A stretch of DNA of 45,736 nt, from assembly GCA_030949995.1 (NCBI GenBank), contig JAUZRY010000080.1:1-45736 (forward strand), in the 5' to 3' direction. This document shows positions 1 to 11,473 of the stretch, piece after piece. Position numbers and translations under genes: made by a program. A model generated the notes under the pieces. It ran no database searches, was not told the DNA's origin, and was given only the letters and a program-made list of their open reading frames with translations. How positions within the stretch are numbered: position 1 is the first letter of the stretch; each line of letters opens with the position of its first letter. Source of the DNA: Ardenticatenia bacterium. Lineage in GTDB: Bacteria; Chloroflexota; Anaerolineae; Ardenticatenales; Ardenticatenaceae.

Positions 1-2900
<2,900 letters not shown>

Positions 2901-2981
2901 CGGTCATCCCTGGATCAGTATCTCCTTCGCCTTCGACCGCCACTGCGAGCAAATGGGGCTCCGGCGAGTTCTGTAGACAGC

Positions 2982-3019
2982 AAAAAAACAGCCCACTCTC
3001 CCGGGAGAGTGGGCTGTTT
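2982..3019 (-). terminator. Intrinsic terminator in cobN leader (distal)
   Basis: A perfect 17+17 base palindrome (2986-3019) whose centre is CTCCCGGGAG is followed on the minus strand by seven T. It lies 82 bases before the cobN start, downstream of the B12 riboswitch and of a first terminator. On the plus strand it ends in only three T, so it mainly acts on minus-strand transcripts. Confidence 0.85.
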
Positions 3020-3033
3020 CGTGAACAATCATC

Positions 3034-3058
3034 AAAAAAACCGGCTCACACGAGCCGG
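3034..3058 (-). terminator. Intrinsic terminator in cobN leader (proximal, riboswitch expression platform)
   Basis: On the minus strand the stem CCGGCTC/GAGCCGG closes a 4-base loop and is followed by seven T. It sits directly after the cobalamin riboswitch, so it is the likely off-switch. Just upstream, CCTAAAGTTC and GAACTTTAGG (3075-3128) can pair over 10 bp, which may be part of the alternative fold. Confidence 0.85.
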
Positions 3059-3159
3059 GACTTAGAGCACCCCTAAAGTTCTCAACGCCCTCCTGCCACC
3101 AAACGTGGCGTGGGCCGAACTTTAGGACGGCCTCCGACGGCCGTGCTCCCTCCCCTCCC

Positions 3160-3325
3160 GCGAGAGGACGAAGAGCCAGCAGAGGCGGGCGACCGGGCTT
3201 CCAGGATGTGGGAATCCACCCCTGGTTACCGTTGCGGGGCAGCGCCGGACTCTCACCGGACTTCGCCTTTCAGCCCTGCCATCCGGGGCATCGGGCACCT
3301 CTGCTGCCTAGGTCTGGGCTGGTAA
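3160..3325 (-). promoter_or_regulatory. Cobalamin (adenosylcobalamin-type) riboswitch
   Basis: Read on the minus strand, this contains the conserved core of the class: GGTGCCCGATGCC, GCTGAAAGGCGAAGTCCGGT, GAGAGTCCGGCGCTGCCCCG, CAACGGTAACC, and a late GAAGCCCGGTCGCCCGCC block corresponding to the B12-box side. A sigma70-like promoter lies immediately upstream, and two terminators and the cobN start lie downstream. Binding of cobalamin should favour termination and shut off cobN. The ends are approximate. Confidence 0.92.
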
Positions 3326-3354
3326 GGTGGGAACACAGCGTTTTGGTGGTAGCC

Positions 3355-3383
3355 ACTATAGCACAGAAGCACGGGAGCGTCAA
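3355..3383 (-). promoter_or_regulatory. Promoter for the cobN riboswitch transcript
   Basis: On the minus strand TTGACG (3383-3378) and TATAGT (3360-3355) are separated by 17 bases, which matches the housekeeping sigma factor consensus closely. Transcription would start about 6-8 bases downstream and enter the riboswitch directly. Confidence 0.85.
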
Positions 3384-3479
3384 ACGGCGAGCCGTGTGCT
3401 GTGCTGATGTCGGCCCACGAAGGGCCATCCACACGCTGCTCTCGACGTTCACGTGCCCCGTTCATCCATCGAGGGGCGA

Positions 3480-3930
3480 TTCTAACGGTTTTTATGCGAA
3501 TTTAAGAGAGATCGCCCTGAAGAAAGTGAACCCGAGCGCCGTGAACGCGGGCGACATTATCGGGTTTCGCGTCCAAGGTGTGGACACGCCGGTCGTTCAC
3601 CGGGTGGTGCGGGTGGTATCTGACCGGGACGGAGCACTCGTCGGGTTCATCACCAAGGGTGACAACGTGGAGAACGAGGACCCGTGGATTGTGCGCCCAG
3701 AAGCTCTCTTGGGCATGGTGGTGTTTTAGGTGCCCTTCGTGGGCTTCCTGGAGGAGCTCCTCTCCACCCCGGTGGACCTCGGACTGGGCGTGGTCTTGTT
3801 CGGAGGCCTTCTCCTGGCCATGCAAGTTCGCGAACTGGTCACCCCCCGTGGTACCGCGCCGGCGGTGCCGTCGAAGTCGTCGCCGGCGCGGGCATATGTG
3901 GGCGTGGGTGTACTGGGAGGGTCGGCGTGA
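3480..3930 (+). pseudogene. Remnant of an S26B (SipW/archaeal-like) signal peptidase I
   Basis: The text IALKKVNPSAVNAGDIIGFR through TKGDNVENEDPWIV matches the middle and end of S26B signal peptidases, including the HRVV and TKGD regions. The catalytic serine segment (SGSMEP-like) that should precede it is absent from all frames between 3384 and 3500, so the 5' part is lost. An in-frame TAG at 3727-3729 then interrupts VVF and VPFVGFLEELLSTPVDLGLG. The latter is the usual C-terminal membrane segment of the family, continuing in the same frame to the TGA at 3928-3930. Loss of the active site plus an internal stop makes this a pseudogene. Its upstream edge meets the cobN promoter region. The family is fairly sure; the history is inferred. 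Confidence 0.7.
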
Positions 3931-4118
3931 CAGCGGCTGTGTACATGGGCCTTCAGGCACAGGCGAGCGTTCAGGAGCGTTCCCTGGACTCGTTCGCCCC
4001 GTCGGGAGCGGCAGTGGCCGGCATCTCCCACACCTTGCGCAACGACGGCCCAGTGCCCATTGTGGTGGTCTTGGTGAGTCAGCCGCCAGACGTGCTCATC
4101 AGCGCACCGTACCTCTAG
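3927..4118 (+). CDS. Hypothetical 63-residue protein next to the signal-peptidase remnant
   Basis: A GTG at 3927 overlaps the stop of the signal-peptidase frame (GTGA). The product starts MTAAVYMGLQAQASVQ and contains SHTLRNDGPVPIVVVLV. The asparagine-rich, beta-like phrase with GPVPI faintly resembles the repeat of secreted proteins (TasA/camelysin type) that often sit beside SipW peptidases. I cannot assign a family. It may be a remnant too: a hydrophobic stretch VTLVGFLPLLPPLFWL occurs just downstream (about 4170-4220), partly in another frame, as if the original gene were longer and broken. Confidence 0.35.
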   Translation: MTAAVYMGLQAQASVQERSLDSFAPSGAAVAGISHTLRNDGPVPIVVVLVSQPPDVLISAPYL

Positions 4119-4375
4119 CTTCCCTCCCGGCGGGGCTCGCCAAGTGGACATGGCCGGACCTGCAGGCGCTCGAGTCACGCTGGTTGGCTTTCTTCCCCTG
4201 CTGCCACCCCTCTTTTGGTTGTGCTGGCCCGCCTTGCTCCCCGGTGGGCCCCACTGGGAGTCACCTTGCTCACGGCCGCTCCCCTTCTGAGCGTCGGCTC
4301 CTGGCCGAGGTGAACGCCTTCCCCCGCGATCGGCGCGTGCGGCGCCACCTTCACGGGGCGTAACCCCATCTGCCT
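4119..4375. other. Gene-poor interval before recF
   Basis: No complete gene is recognisable. It holds a short open stretch (about 4140-4290) encoding a hydrophobic segment that may be debris of the preceding locus. The recF promoter follows at its right end. Confidence 0.5.
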
Positions 4376-4405
4376 TTCGGAGAAGACCTCAAATTGCGCT
4401 ATAAT
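4376..4405 (+). promoter_or_regulatory. Probable recF promoter
   Basis: A perfect -10 element TATAAT (4400-4405) lies 18 bases after a weak -35 TTCGGA (4376-4381). The recF start is about 145 bases downstream. The intervening leader contains an AAAGGAG (about 4470) without a close start codon. Confidence 0.6.
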
Positions 4406-4549
4406 GGCGTGGGATAAGCAGGTAATTCCGCACGCTCTGTGCCGTTCGGGGACCAACATCGAGTCAGAAAGGAGCCAACGGCAACACGCGCGGTGCTACG
4501 TGCTTGTCCGCTCGCCCTACCAGCTTGAACACAACGCCCTGAAGCGCCC

Positions 4550-5754
4550 ATGCACCTTGTAGAGCTACGCCTGATGAACTTCCGCAATTACGCGCGCCTG
4601 GAGGCCCAGTTTTCCCCTGGCCTGATCGTGCTACACGGCGCCAACGCCCAGGGCAAGACCAATTTCCTGGAGGCCGTGGCCTACCTGGCCACAGCCCGAT
4701 CCTCCCACGCCCTGGCCGAGAGGGAACTGGTTCACTTCGGCGCCCGGGAGGAAGGCCTTCCTTTCGCCCACGTGGAAGGCCGCGTCCAGCGGGCCGACGG
4801 GCTCCACCACGTGCGCATCACCGTCGCCCTGGACGAGGAGGGCAAAGGGCGCACGCAGAAGAACATCACGTTTGACGGTCAGCGCACGTCTCTGCTGGAG
4901 TACATCGGCGAGATTGCTGTGGTTCAATTCTTGCCCGAGGACATCGGCCTCATTGTGAGCAGCCCCCGCGTGCGCCGACGGTATCTGGACGTGACCATTT
5001 GCCAAATCGACCGCCAGTACTGCCACGACTTAGCCCGGTACGCCGAGGCCGTGCGCCAGCGTAACGCCGCCCTGCGGGCCCTCCAGGAGCAGGGCGGTGA
5101 CCCGGAGGTGGCGTGGATGTGGGATGCCCCCCCTGATCCGCCACGGCAGCTACATTATCGTGAGGCGTCGCCAGATCGTGGCCCAGTTGGACGAACTGAT
5201 GACACGCATCCACGCCGAGCTCACCGGCGGGCAGGAGCGCGTGCGGTTGCTCTACCTGCCGGGTTTGAAACTTGGCCGGCCAGCAGCCCACCAACTCTCC
5301 CTCGGCCTCCAACCCACAGTGTGGGGAACAGCACACGGGGGAGCCCACGTCCCTGGCCGACGTGGCCGCCGAGTTCGGCCGCCACCTACACAGGGCACGC
5401 GCCGAGGAGCTGCGGCGGGGTATGACCCTTGTGGGGCCCCACCGGGATGACCTTCGATTCCTGGTGAACGCCCACGACATGGCCAGATTTGGTTCACGCG
5501 GCCAACAGCGCACGGCCGCCCTGGCACTTCGATTGGCCGAAGCAACCCTCATTGCCGGGAAAAAAGGGGATGCCCCCCTCCTGCTCCTCGACGATATTAT
5601 GAGCGAACTGGACGAGCAGCGCCGGGCGTATCTGGCACACACCTTGGCCCAGTACGAACAGATCTTCTTGACAACCGGCGACTTGGGCCTTGTGCCCGCC
5701 CCCCTGCGTGACAACGCCCGGCTCATCCGCGTGGAGGGCGGGCGGTTCATGTGA
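4550..5754 (+). CDS. recF: RecF, DNA replication and repair ATPase; two frameshifts
   Basis: RecF is a single-strand-gap-binding SMC-like ATPase that helps load RecA. The start MHLVELRLMNFRNYARLEAQ is typical. The Walker A is HGANAQGKTNFLEAV (residues ~29-43), the ABC signature region is FGSRGQQRTAALALRLAEA, and Walker B is LLLLDDIMSELDEQRR. About 400 residues would be normal. The frame changes twice: at a C7 run (5127-5133), where dropping one C gives WDAPLIRHGSYIIVRRRQIV, and at a G5 run (5337-5341), where dropping one G gives TAHGEPTSLADVAAEFGRHL. Both are +1 in homopolymers and all domains are present, so the gene is probably intact in the organism. It stands alone here, not beside dnaA/dnaN/gyrB. 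The ribosome site before 4550 is weak. Confidence 0.93.
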
Positions 5755-5891
5755 ACGGCCTGACACAGGCGTGGGCCGCGTTTGCTCCTGCCCTCCGTTC
5801 GACTTACAATTAGGGTCGACCAGATGCCTTGGAAGGCGACTGTCTCAGTGTGTCCACACCAAACAGATACGCCCAAGGACACAAGCCGAGC

Positions 5892-6560
5892 ATGGAGATG
5901 CACGAGCGGCAGGCCGCTCTGGCCGCCCTGGAAGCCGAAATTCGACACTGTACACGCTGCCCGCTCCACCGTTCGCGCACCAACGCTGTGCCGGGCGAGG
6001 GGCCTCCTGATGCCCCCGTGCTCTTCATCGGCGAGGCGCCCGGGGCCAACGAGGATCGCCTAGGGCGCCCGTTTGTTGGCCCGGCCGGCGAGCTGTTGGA
6101 AGCCATGTTGGAGCGCGTGGGCCTAATCCGGGATGATGTCTACATCACCAATGTGGTCAAGTGCCGCCCGCCTGGCAACCGCGATCCTCTGCCAGAGGAA
6201 ATCAAGGCGTGCAAGCCCTTTCTCGCCCGTCAGGTGCGCCTGGTCGCCCCCGAGGTCATCGTGACCTTGGGCCGCTTTGCCATGGAGCGTTGGCTGCCCA
6301 ACCGGCGCATCACGCGCGTCCACGGCCGAGCCTTCCGCTTCGGCTCCCGCCTTGTGGTACCCATGTTCCACCCGGCCGCGGCCCTGCGCCGGCCCGAATG
6401 GTTGCCCTTGTTCCAGGAGGACTTCGACCGCTTGCCCGCCCTCGTGGATGCCGTGCGCCTTTGGCGCCAGCAGAACCGGGTACCTGCCGGCCTCCACGTG
6501 GAGACGGTCGAGGAGGGGAAGCCGCCGGCCCAATTGAACCTTTTCGGCCAGGAGGAATAA
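5892..6560 (+). CDS. Type 4 uracil-DNA glycosylase (Fe-S)
   Basis: This enzyme removes uracil from DNA as the first step of base-excision repair. Diagnostic features are CTRC near the N terminus, then the KCRPPGNRDPLPEEIKAC block; these four cysteines bind the [4Fe-4S] cluster of family 4/5 enzymes. Motif A is GEAPGANEDRLGRPFVGPAG and motif B is FHPAAALRRPEW. From ATG 5892 the product is 222 residues. An upstream in-frame codon at 5829 would add 21 residues unlike the family, so I prefer 5892, or 5898 with ATGCAC. No strong ribosome site is visible. It follows recF by about 140 bases, so the two may share a repair-related transcript. The C-terminal ~30 residues are poorly conserved. Confidence 0.92.
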   Translation: MEMHERQAALAALEAEIRHCTRCPLHRSRTNAVPGEGPPDAPVLFIGEAPGANEDRLGRPFVGPAGELLEAMLERVGLIRDDVYITNVVKCRPPGNRDPLPEEIKACKPFLARQVRLVAPEVIVTLGRFAMERWLPNRRITRVHGRAFRFGSRLVVPMFHPAAALRRPEWLPLFQEDFDRLPALVDAVRLWRQQNRVPAGLHVETVEEGKPPAQLNLFGQEE

Positions 6561-6653
6561 GTGCTTGGCCACATGGCACCATCATGACGAACAGCCGGCG
6601 GCCCCGTGTGACAACACTTTGTCCCAAACATCCCGGTAGCGGAGAACAAGCCC

Positions 6654-6670
6654 CCTGTGGCCCCCACAGG
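6654..6670 (+). promoter_or_regulatory. Hairpin in the RNase J leader
   Basis: CCTGTGG and CCACAGG form a perfect 7-bp stem with a 3-base loop, about 20 bases before the AAGGAGG ribosome site of the RNase J gene. RNase J and RNase E transcripts are often self-regulated through leader structures, but that role here is inference. Confidence 0.4.
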
Positions 6671-6702
6671 TGGGCCGCACGGCCAACGTGAAGGAGGACA
6701 AC

Positions 6703-8355
6703 GTGACCATACCGCTGCGCGTTCTCTCCCTCGGAGGCCAGGGAGAAATCGGCCGCAACATGACCGTCCTCGAGTACGACGGGGAACTGCTCGTGGTGGA
6801 CTGTGGGTTGATGTTCCCCGAACATGACATGCTGGGCGTGGACTTGGTGATCCCCGACATCACCTACGTGGTCGAGCGACAAGACAGACTGCGGGGCATC
6901 GTCATTACCCACGGACACGAGGACCACTTGGGCGCTCTCCCCTATTTGCTCCAGGAGCTCACCGCCCCGATCCCGATCTGGGCGAGTCGGCTCACCGCCG
7001 GCCTGATCACCGTGCGCCTACGCGAGTTCAAACTGGCTCACATGGCCGAGATCCACGTGGTTGCCCCCGGCGACGAGCGGGCCATCGGCCCCTTTACCGT
7101 CGAGTTCATTCACGTGGCCCACTCCATCCCCGATGCCTTGGGCCTGGCGATTGGAACTCCGGTGGGCACCGTCATTCACACGGGCGAGTACAAACTCGAC
7201 CTGACCCCCTACCGCAGCCGGCCCACCGACCTCCAGCGATTGGCCGAGCTCGGCAGAAAGGGCGTGTTGCTCCTCATGGCCGACAGCACCAACGCAGATC
7301 GACCCGGCACCACGCCCAGCGAGCAGGAAGTCACCCACGCTTTGGAACACATTTTCGCCCGCGCCGAGGGACGCATTATCGTCAGCACCTTTGCCAGTAA
7401 CATCTCCCGCGTGGCCCAAGTCATGGAAACAGCCCGCCGCCACGGCCGACAAGTGGCCGTCATCGGGCGCAGCATGGTGGACAACGTCAACATGGCCATT
7501 GAGTGGGGGTACTTGGACATCTCCCACGATGAACTGGTGCGCCCCCACGAGCTCGACCGCCTGCCCCCAGAGCGCATCTGTATCATCTGCACCGGCTCCC
7601 AAGGGGAACCCACTTCGGCCCTCGTTCGCATGGCCCGGGGCGAGCACCGCACGGTCACCATCCAACCCGGCGACCTGGTCATTCTGAGCGCAACCACCAT
7701 TCCTGGCAATGAGGAATTGGTGCACCGCACCGTCAACAGCCTCTTTCGGCTGGGGGCCACGGTGCTCTACCCTCCCCTCCACCCCGTCCACGTTTCCGGC
7801 CACGCCAGCCAGGAAGAGCTCAAGCTCATGCTCAGCCTCGTGCGCCCCCGTTTCTTCATGCCCATCCAAGGCGAATACCGTCACCTGGTGCTGCACGCAC
7901 AATTGGCCGAGCAAGTGGGCATTCCCCAAGAGCACACCATCGTCGTGGAGAGCGGCACGCCAGTGGCCATTGGGCCGGAGCAGTGGTGGGCTGAGGAGCC
8001 TGTGGGCGGCGACTACATTTACGTGGACGGCTTAGGCGTCGGCGACGTGGGCACGGTGGTCCTGCGAGACCGTCATCGTCTGTCACAGGATGGGTTCATC
8101 GTGGTCGTCATCGTGGTCGAACGGGAAACAGGCCAACTCCTGGAACGTCCGGCATTGCTCTCCAGGGGATTTGTCTACATGGCCGAGGCCGAATCCCTCA
8201 TGGAAGCGGCTGCCGACCTCGTGGCCCGCTCTGTCATCGAGGCCGGCCCCCTTGCCGTTGAGGCCGAGCAAGCCGTGCGCAAGCGGCTGGAAAAGTTCTT
8301 CTACGAGCGCACCCGCCGTCATCCAATGATCCTCCCCCTGGTGATCCCAGTGTAA
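6703..8355 (+). CDS. rnj: Ribonuclease J
   Basis: RNase J is a metallo-beta-lactamase/beta-CASP enzyme with 5'-3' exonuclease and endonuclease activity that matures and degrades RNA. The zinc motif HGHEDHLGALPY is at residues ~70-81. Further metal or phosphate sites appear as VAHSIPDALGL, ADSTNADRPG and TGSQGEPTSAL, and the beta-CASP histidine segment is HVSGHASQEELKLM. Length is 550 residues, normal for the family, and no frame break is seen. The GTG at 6703 is preferred because AAGGAGG stands 5 bases before it and the protein then opens MTIPLRVLSLGGQGEIGRNM; an upstream GTG at 6670 lacks a site. A small hairpin precedes the ribosome site. This gene is monocistronic as far as can be seen. 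Confidence 0.95.
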   Translation: MTIPLRVLSLGGQGEIGRNMTVLEYDGELLVVDCGLMFPEHDMLGVDLVIPDITYVVERQDRLRGIVITHGHEDHLGALPYLLQELTAPIPIWASRLTAGLITVRLREFKLAHMAEIHVVAPGDERAIGPFTVEFIHVAHSIPDALGLAIGTPVGTVIHTGEYKLDLTPYRSRPTDLQRLAELGRKGVLLLMADSTNADRPGTTPSEQEVTHALEHIFARAEGRIIVSTFASNISRVAQVMETARRHGRQVAVIGRSMVDNVNMAIEWGYLDISHDELVRPHELDRLPPERICIICTGSQGEPTSALVRMARGEHRTVTIQPGDLVILSATTIPGNEELVHRTVNSLFRLGATVLYPPLHPVHVSGHASQEELKLMLSLVRPRFFMPIQGEYRHLVLHAQLAEQVGIPQEHTIVVESGTPVAIGPEQWWAEEPVGGDYIYVDGLGVGDVGTVVLRDRHRLSQDGFIVVVIVVERETGQLLERPALLSRGFVYMAEAESLMEAAADLVARSVIEAGPLAVEAEQAVRKRLEKFFYERTRRHPMILPLVIPV

Positions 8356-8408
8356 TTGCTCGGCGGGAGAAGTAGGTCCATTCTCCTACTGCACCTTGGC
8401 GTCACCGA

Positions 8409-8417
8409 TGATATAAT
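8409..8417 (+). promoter_or_regulatory. Extended -10 promoter for the two-component operon
   Basis: TGATATAAT is a perfect -10 with the extended TGn motif; no good -35 is visible at 16-18 bases. It lies 150 bases before the response-regulator gene. The leader contains a short GGGC/GCCC hairpin around 8458-8472. Confidence 0.55.
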
Positions 8418-8568
8418 GGACATAGTGTGGCACAAACGAAACCGCAGCTTGGACCCCACAGGGGCAAATGCCCTTGTACGTTGTCATCCGAACATACCGT
8501 GGGAACACAGAGGCCTATCGAATACGTTAGCACATAACCGTTTAAATCATATGTAAGGAGAAGTTCTC

Positions 8569-8961
8569 ATGAGCGAGCAGCCTCACATCTTAGTTATTGA
8601 AGACCATCAGCCCAACGCCATGCTGGTGTGTGATTTGCTCTCCTTTCACGGCTTCCGCGTTTCCTGGGCCCCCGACGGCGTAACCGGCCTGGACATGGTG
8701 ACCAAAGACCCCCCAGACCTGATTCTTATGGACTTGCAATTGCCCCGGCTGGATGGTTTCGAGCTCACCCGTCGTCTCAAATCCGACCCGCAGACGAGCC
8801 ACATCCCCATCGTAGCCCTTACCGCCTGTGCGATGATCAGCGACGCCGAACGGGCGATGTCAGCCGGGTGTGATGGGTACTTGACCAAGCCCATTAACAC
8901 GCGCGAGTTGCCCCAGACCATCCGCAAGTTCCTGAAAGTCTCAACCGCCAACAACCCTTGA
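8569..8961 (+). CDS. Single-domain response regulator (CheY/DivK-like)
   Basis: This is a receiver domain without output domain, 130 residues. The acidic pair is in ILVIEDHQPN, the phosphoacceptor aspartate in LILMDLQLPRLDG, the switch threonine in PIVALTACAM, and the conserved lysine in YLTKPINTREL, so it should be phosphorylatable. AAGGAGAAG stands 6 bases before the ATG. The next gene is a receiver-histidine-kinase hybrid 47 bases downstream, so it is a likely phospho-relay partner for that protein. Such DivK-like pieces often act by binding another protein; the target cannot be seen. Confidence 0.92.
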   Translation: MSEQPHILVIEDHQPNAMLVCDLLSFHGFRVSWAPDGVTGLDMVTKDPPDLILMDLQLPRLDGFELTRRLKSDPQTSHIPIVALTACAMISDAERAMSAGCDGYLTKPINTRELPQTIRKFLKVSTANNP

Positions 8962-9008
8962 GCCTCAAGCCAATTCAGGTTCCCAAAGCGTGTCCGGGGG
9001 GAAAACAC

Positions 9009-10205
9009 ATGGACCAGCGGCGAACCATCCTGTACGTGGAGGACAATCCCGACAACAAAATCCTGGTACGCCGTGTGCTGGAAGCCCACGGCTACTCCGT
9101 TGTGGACGCCGACGATGGGCTGAGCGGCATCCGGCTGGCTCAGGAGATCAAGCCAGACCTCATCCTCATGGACATCAACCTCCCCGGCATGGACGGGTAC
9201 GAAGCCGCCACCAAGATCAAAAGCATTCCTGCCCTGCGCAACGTGCCCATTGTGGCCCTCACCGCCAACGTCATGCAGGGAGACCGCGAACGCTCCTTGG
9301 CCGCCGGGTGTGACGGCTACTTGCCCAAACCCATAGACATCGACCAGCTCGTCGAACAGATCGAGGCCTTCTTGGCCGGCAAGCGAGAGGAGGTCGACCA
9401 CGAGGAACGCGAAGTCTACTTGGAAGAGTACGCCCGCAAGCTGGTCAACAAGCTGGAGGCCAAAATCGTCGCACTCGAGCATGCCAACGCCGAACTCCGC
9501 GAGCTGGACCGCTTGAAGAGCGAGTTCGTGAGCACCGTGAGCCACGAACTGCGCACCCCCCTCAACATCATCATTGGCCACGCCGAGATCCTCCAGGACG
9601 AGCTCTTCGGCCCCCTCAACGAGCACCAGCGACGCTATGTGGACAACATTGTGCGCAGTGCCCGTCACCTGCTCGACCTGGTGGAGAACATCCTCGACAT
9701 GAGCAAGATTGAGTCGGGCAAACTGGAGCTGAACATGCAACCCTTCGACGTGGAAGAGGCGGTCCAAGAAGTCCACGTGCTCCTCAAGCCAATGGCCGAT
9801 CGCAAGGAGATCAAGGTCAGACTGCGCATTGATCCCAATCTCAAGACAGTAGTCGCCGACAGACTGCGCTTCAAGCAGATTCTCTACAACCTGATGAGCA
9901 ACGCCATCAAGTTCACGCCCAACGGCGGCCGGGTGGATGTGACGTTGGAACGCCTCCCCGACGGGTGGATTCAACTCACCGTGCGTGACACCGGCATTGG
10001 CATCCCCAAGGACCACCTTGAGACGATCTTCGAGCGCTTTCGCCAATTGGACAGTTCCTTCAGCCGCGAGTGGGAAGGCACCGGCTTGGGCCTCTCCCTC
10101 ACGCGCGAGTTCGTGCGCCTACACGGCGGCAAGATCGAGGTCCAGAGCGAAGTGGGCAAGGGATCCATCTTCACCGTACTCTTGCCCGAACGGGAACCAA
10201 CATGA
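9009..10205 (+). CDS. Receiver-linked sensor histidine kinase
   Basis: The order of domains is receiver (residues ~5-120; phosphoacceptor in LILMDINLPGMDG, lysine in YLPKPIDID), a coiled linker (~125-165), a HisKA dimerisation domain with VSTVSHELRTPLN, and a HATPase_c domain. The latter shows the N box NLMSNAIKFTP, G1 DTGIGIP, F FERFRQLD and G2 GTGLGLSLTREF. No membrane segment or sensor domain is present, so the protein is cytoplasmic and takes its input through the N-terminal receiver. ATG 9009 has a purine-rich GGGGGGAAAA upstream and gives MDQRRTILYVEDN; the longer start at 8958 overlaps the preceding gene and adds unrelated residues. Its last codons overlap the next gene (ATGA). Confidence 0.93.
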   Translation: MDQRRTILYVEDNPDNKILVRRVLEAHGYSVVDADDGLSGIRLAQEIKPDLILMDINLPGMDGYEAATKIKSIPALRNVPIVALTANVMQGDRERSLAAGCDGYLPKPIDIDQLVEQIEAFLAGKREEVDHEEREVYLEEYARKLVNKLEAKIVALEHANAELRELDRLKSEFVSTVSHELRTPLNIIIGHAEILQDELFGPLNEHQRRYVDNIVRSARHLLDLVENILDMSKIESGKLELNMQPFDVEEAVQEVHVLLKPMADRKEIKVRLRIDPNLKTVVADRLRFKQILYNLMSNAIKFTPNGGRVDVTLERLPDGWIQLTVRDTGIGIPKDHLETIFERFRQLDSSFSREWEGTGLGLSLTREFVRLHGGKIEVQSEVGKGSIFTVLLPEREPT

Positions 10206-10941
10206 TCCGCCTGGAAACAGACACAGGTTGGCTCATCGTCTCCCAGCCGGCCCACGCGTTCCTCTCCGCACGCTTGGCCGGCCACTGGGCCGGCACCCCC
10301 GATTTTCCCCGTCCACAGCCGTGGACGGATGTGCTTTCTGGCCATTGGCCAACACGACATCGGCTGGATCGAGTGGGAGGCCCATCCCCGCATCACCCCC
10401 CCAGGGGATACCCTGCCAGTTCACCGAGTTGGCCGTGGACGAACATCTCACCATCTGGCGGCGGGGTGTGGAGTGGGCCCTGCGGCAACACCCTCTGATC
10501 GCCCTCCTAGTCAGTCGCCACGCGACCACCCTGTACGCATCCCGCCAGGTCGAAGACGAGCGCATAAGCGCCTTTCTGGCCGAACAGCGCCGGCTCCAAC
10601 AGCACCTCGAGCAGGCCCTCAACCTTCCCCTCGAGACCATCGATGATGCCTACCGGCTTCTCCGGCTGATGGATTGGTGTTCCTTGGCCCTCTGCCTAGA
10701 ACGATATCGTCAGGGCCCGGTGGACTTAGGCACTGGCCCCGGCGGCATCCCTCTAACGTTGACGTCTGCCTCTCACGAGCGCCTGACGGTCAGGCCGTGG
10801 CCTTTTGACGTGGAACGCTTCACCGTGGAAGTGCCCGTGCGCCGGCTCGAACGGCGCACGTTCGAGGGTGACGGCGACTTGCAGCAGACCCTGCACCAAG
10901 TGCCGCTCGCGTGGCGCCATTGGGAGCTGGTCCGTGCTTGA
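10202..10941 (+). CDS. DUF3891 family protein; two frameshifts
   Basis: The start MIRLETDTGWLIVSQPAHAF matches DUF3891, a bacterial family of about 245 residues with no established activity. Dropping one T from TTT at 10335-10337 gives VLLAIGQHDIGWIEWEAHPR. Dropping one C from the C7 run at 10396-10402 gives ITPQGIPCQFTELAVDEHLT. The family's conserved LLVSRHATTLYA follows. The HDIGW segment looks like a metal-binding HD-like motif. ATG 10202 overlaps the kinase stop (ATGA), and the gene end overlaps the Nudix start, so it belongs to the same transcript. Both breaks are +1 in homopolymers and are probably sequence errors. Confidence 0.8.
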
Positions 10942-11461
10942 GAAAAGAGTACCAGGCGACCAACAGACGGCCGGCCGGTATACCGTCGTGCCCCGCACGC
11001 TTATCTTTCTGGAGCACAACCGTCACCTTCTCCTGCTGTGCGGCGCGGCGCACAAGTGGTTCGCCGGCCGGTACAATGGCTTAGGAGGACACGTGGAGCC
11101 GGGCGAGGATGTGCACACGGCGGCCTTGCGCGAAGTGGAGGAGGAATCAGGGCTTCGGCCCGACACCCTGCACCTGCGGGGCGTGGTCCACGTGACAGGG
11201 CCCCTCCCGGGTGTGCTCCTCTTCATCTTCCACGCCACTGTGGCACATCCCAGCCCCTTGATCACCTCTGATGAGGGCGTGTTGGAATGGGTTCCCCTGG
11301 ACAGGCTTGAGCACTATCCCCTCCTGCCCGACGTGCGTTGGCTCATTCCCCACGTAGTGGGCCCGCACCAGTCGCTCCTCTTCGCCACCTTTGAGCTCGA
11401 TGAGAGTACTATTACCGTGCGCACGGCCGACGGCACCTCCCTCCGCCTCCACTCCGCCTGA
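10934..11461 (+). CDS. Nudix hydrolase (MutT-like, probable 8-oxo-dGTP or related NTP pyrophosphatase)
   Basis: The Nudix box is complete: GHVEPGEDVHTAALREVEEE followed by SGL, at residues ~49-71. The N-terminal strand VVPRTLIFLEHNRHLLLLCG and the WFAGRYNGLGG segment are typical of the 8-oxo-dGTP diphosphatase (MTH1-like) branch. From the GTG at 10934 the protein is 175 residues. That codon overlaps the stop of the DUF3891 gene, which suggests translational coupling. Substrate cannot be fixed from sequence. It is followed by rlmB after 12 bases. Confidence 0.85.
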   Translation: MLEKRVPGDQQTAGRYTVVPRTLIFLEHNRHLLLLCGAAHKWFAGRYNGLGGHVEPGEDVHTAALREVEEESGLRPDTLHLRGVVHVTGPLPGVLLFIFHATVAHPSPLITSDEGVLEWVPLDRLEHYPLLPDVRWLIPHVVGPHQSLLFATFELDESTITVRTADGTSLRLHSA

Positions 11462-11473
11462 TTGAGGAAGACT

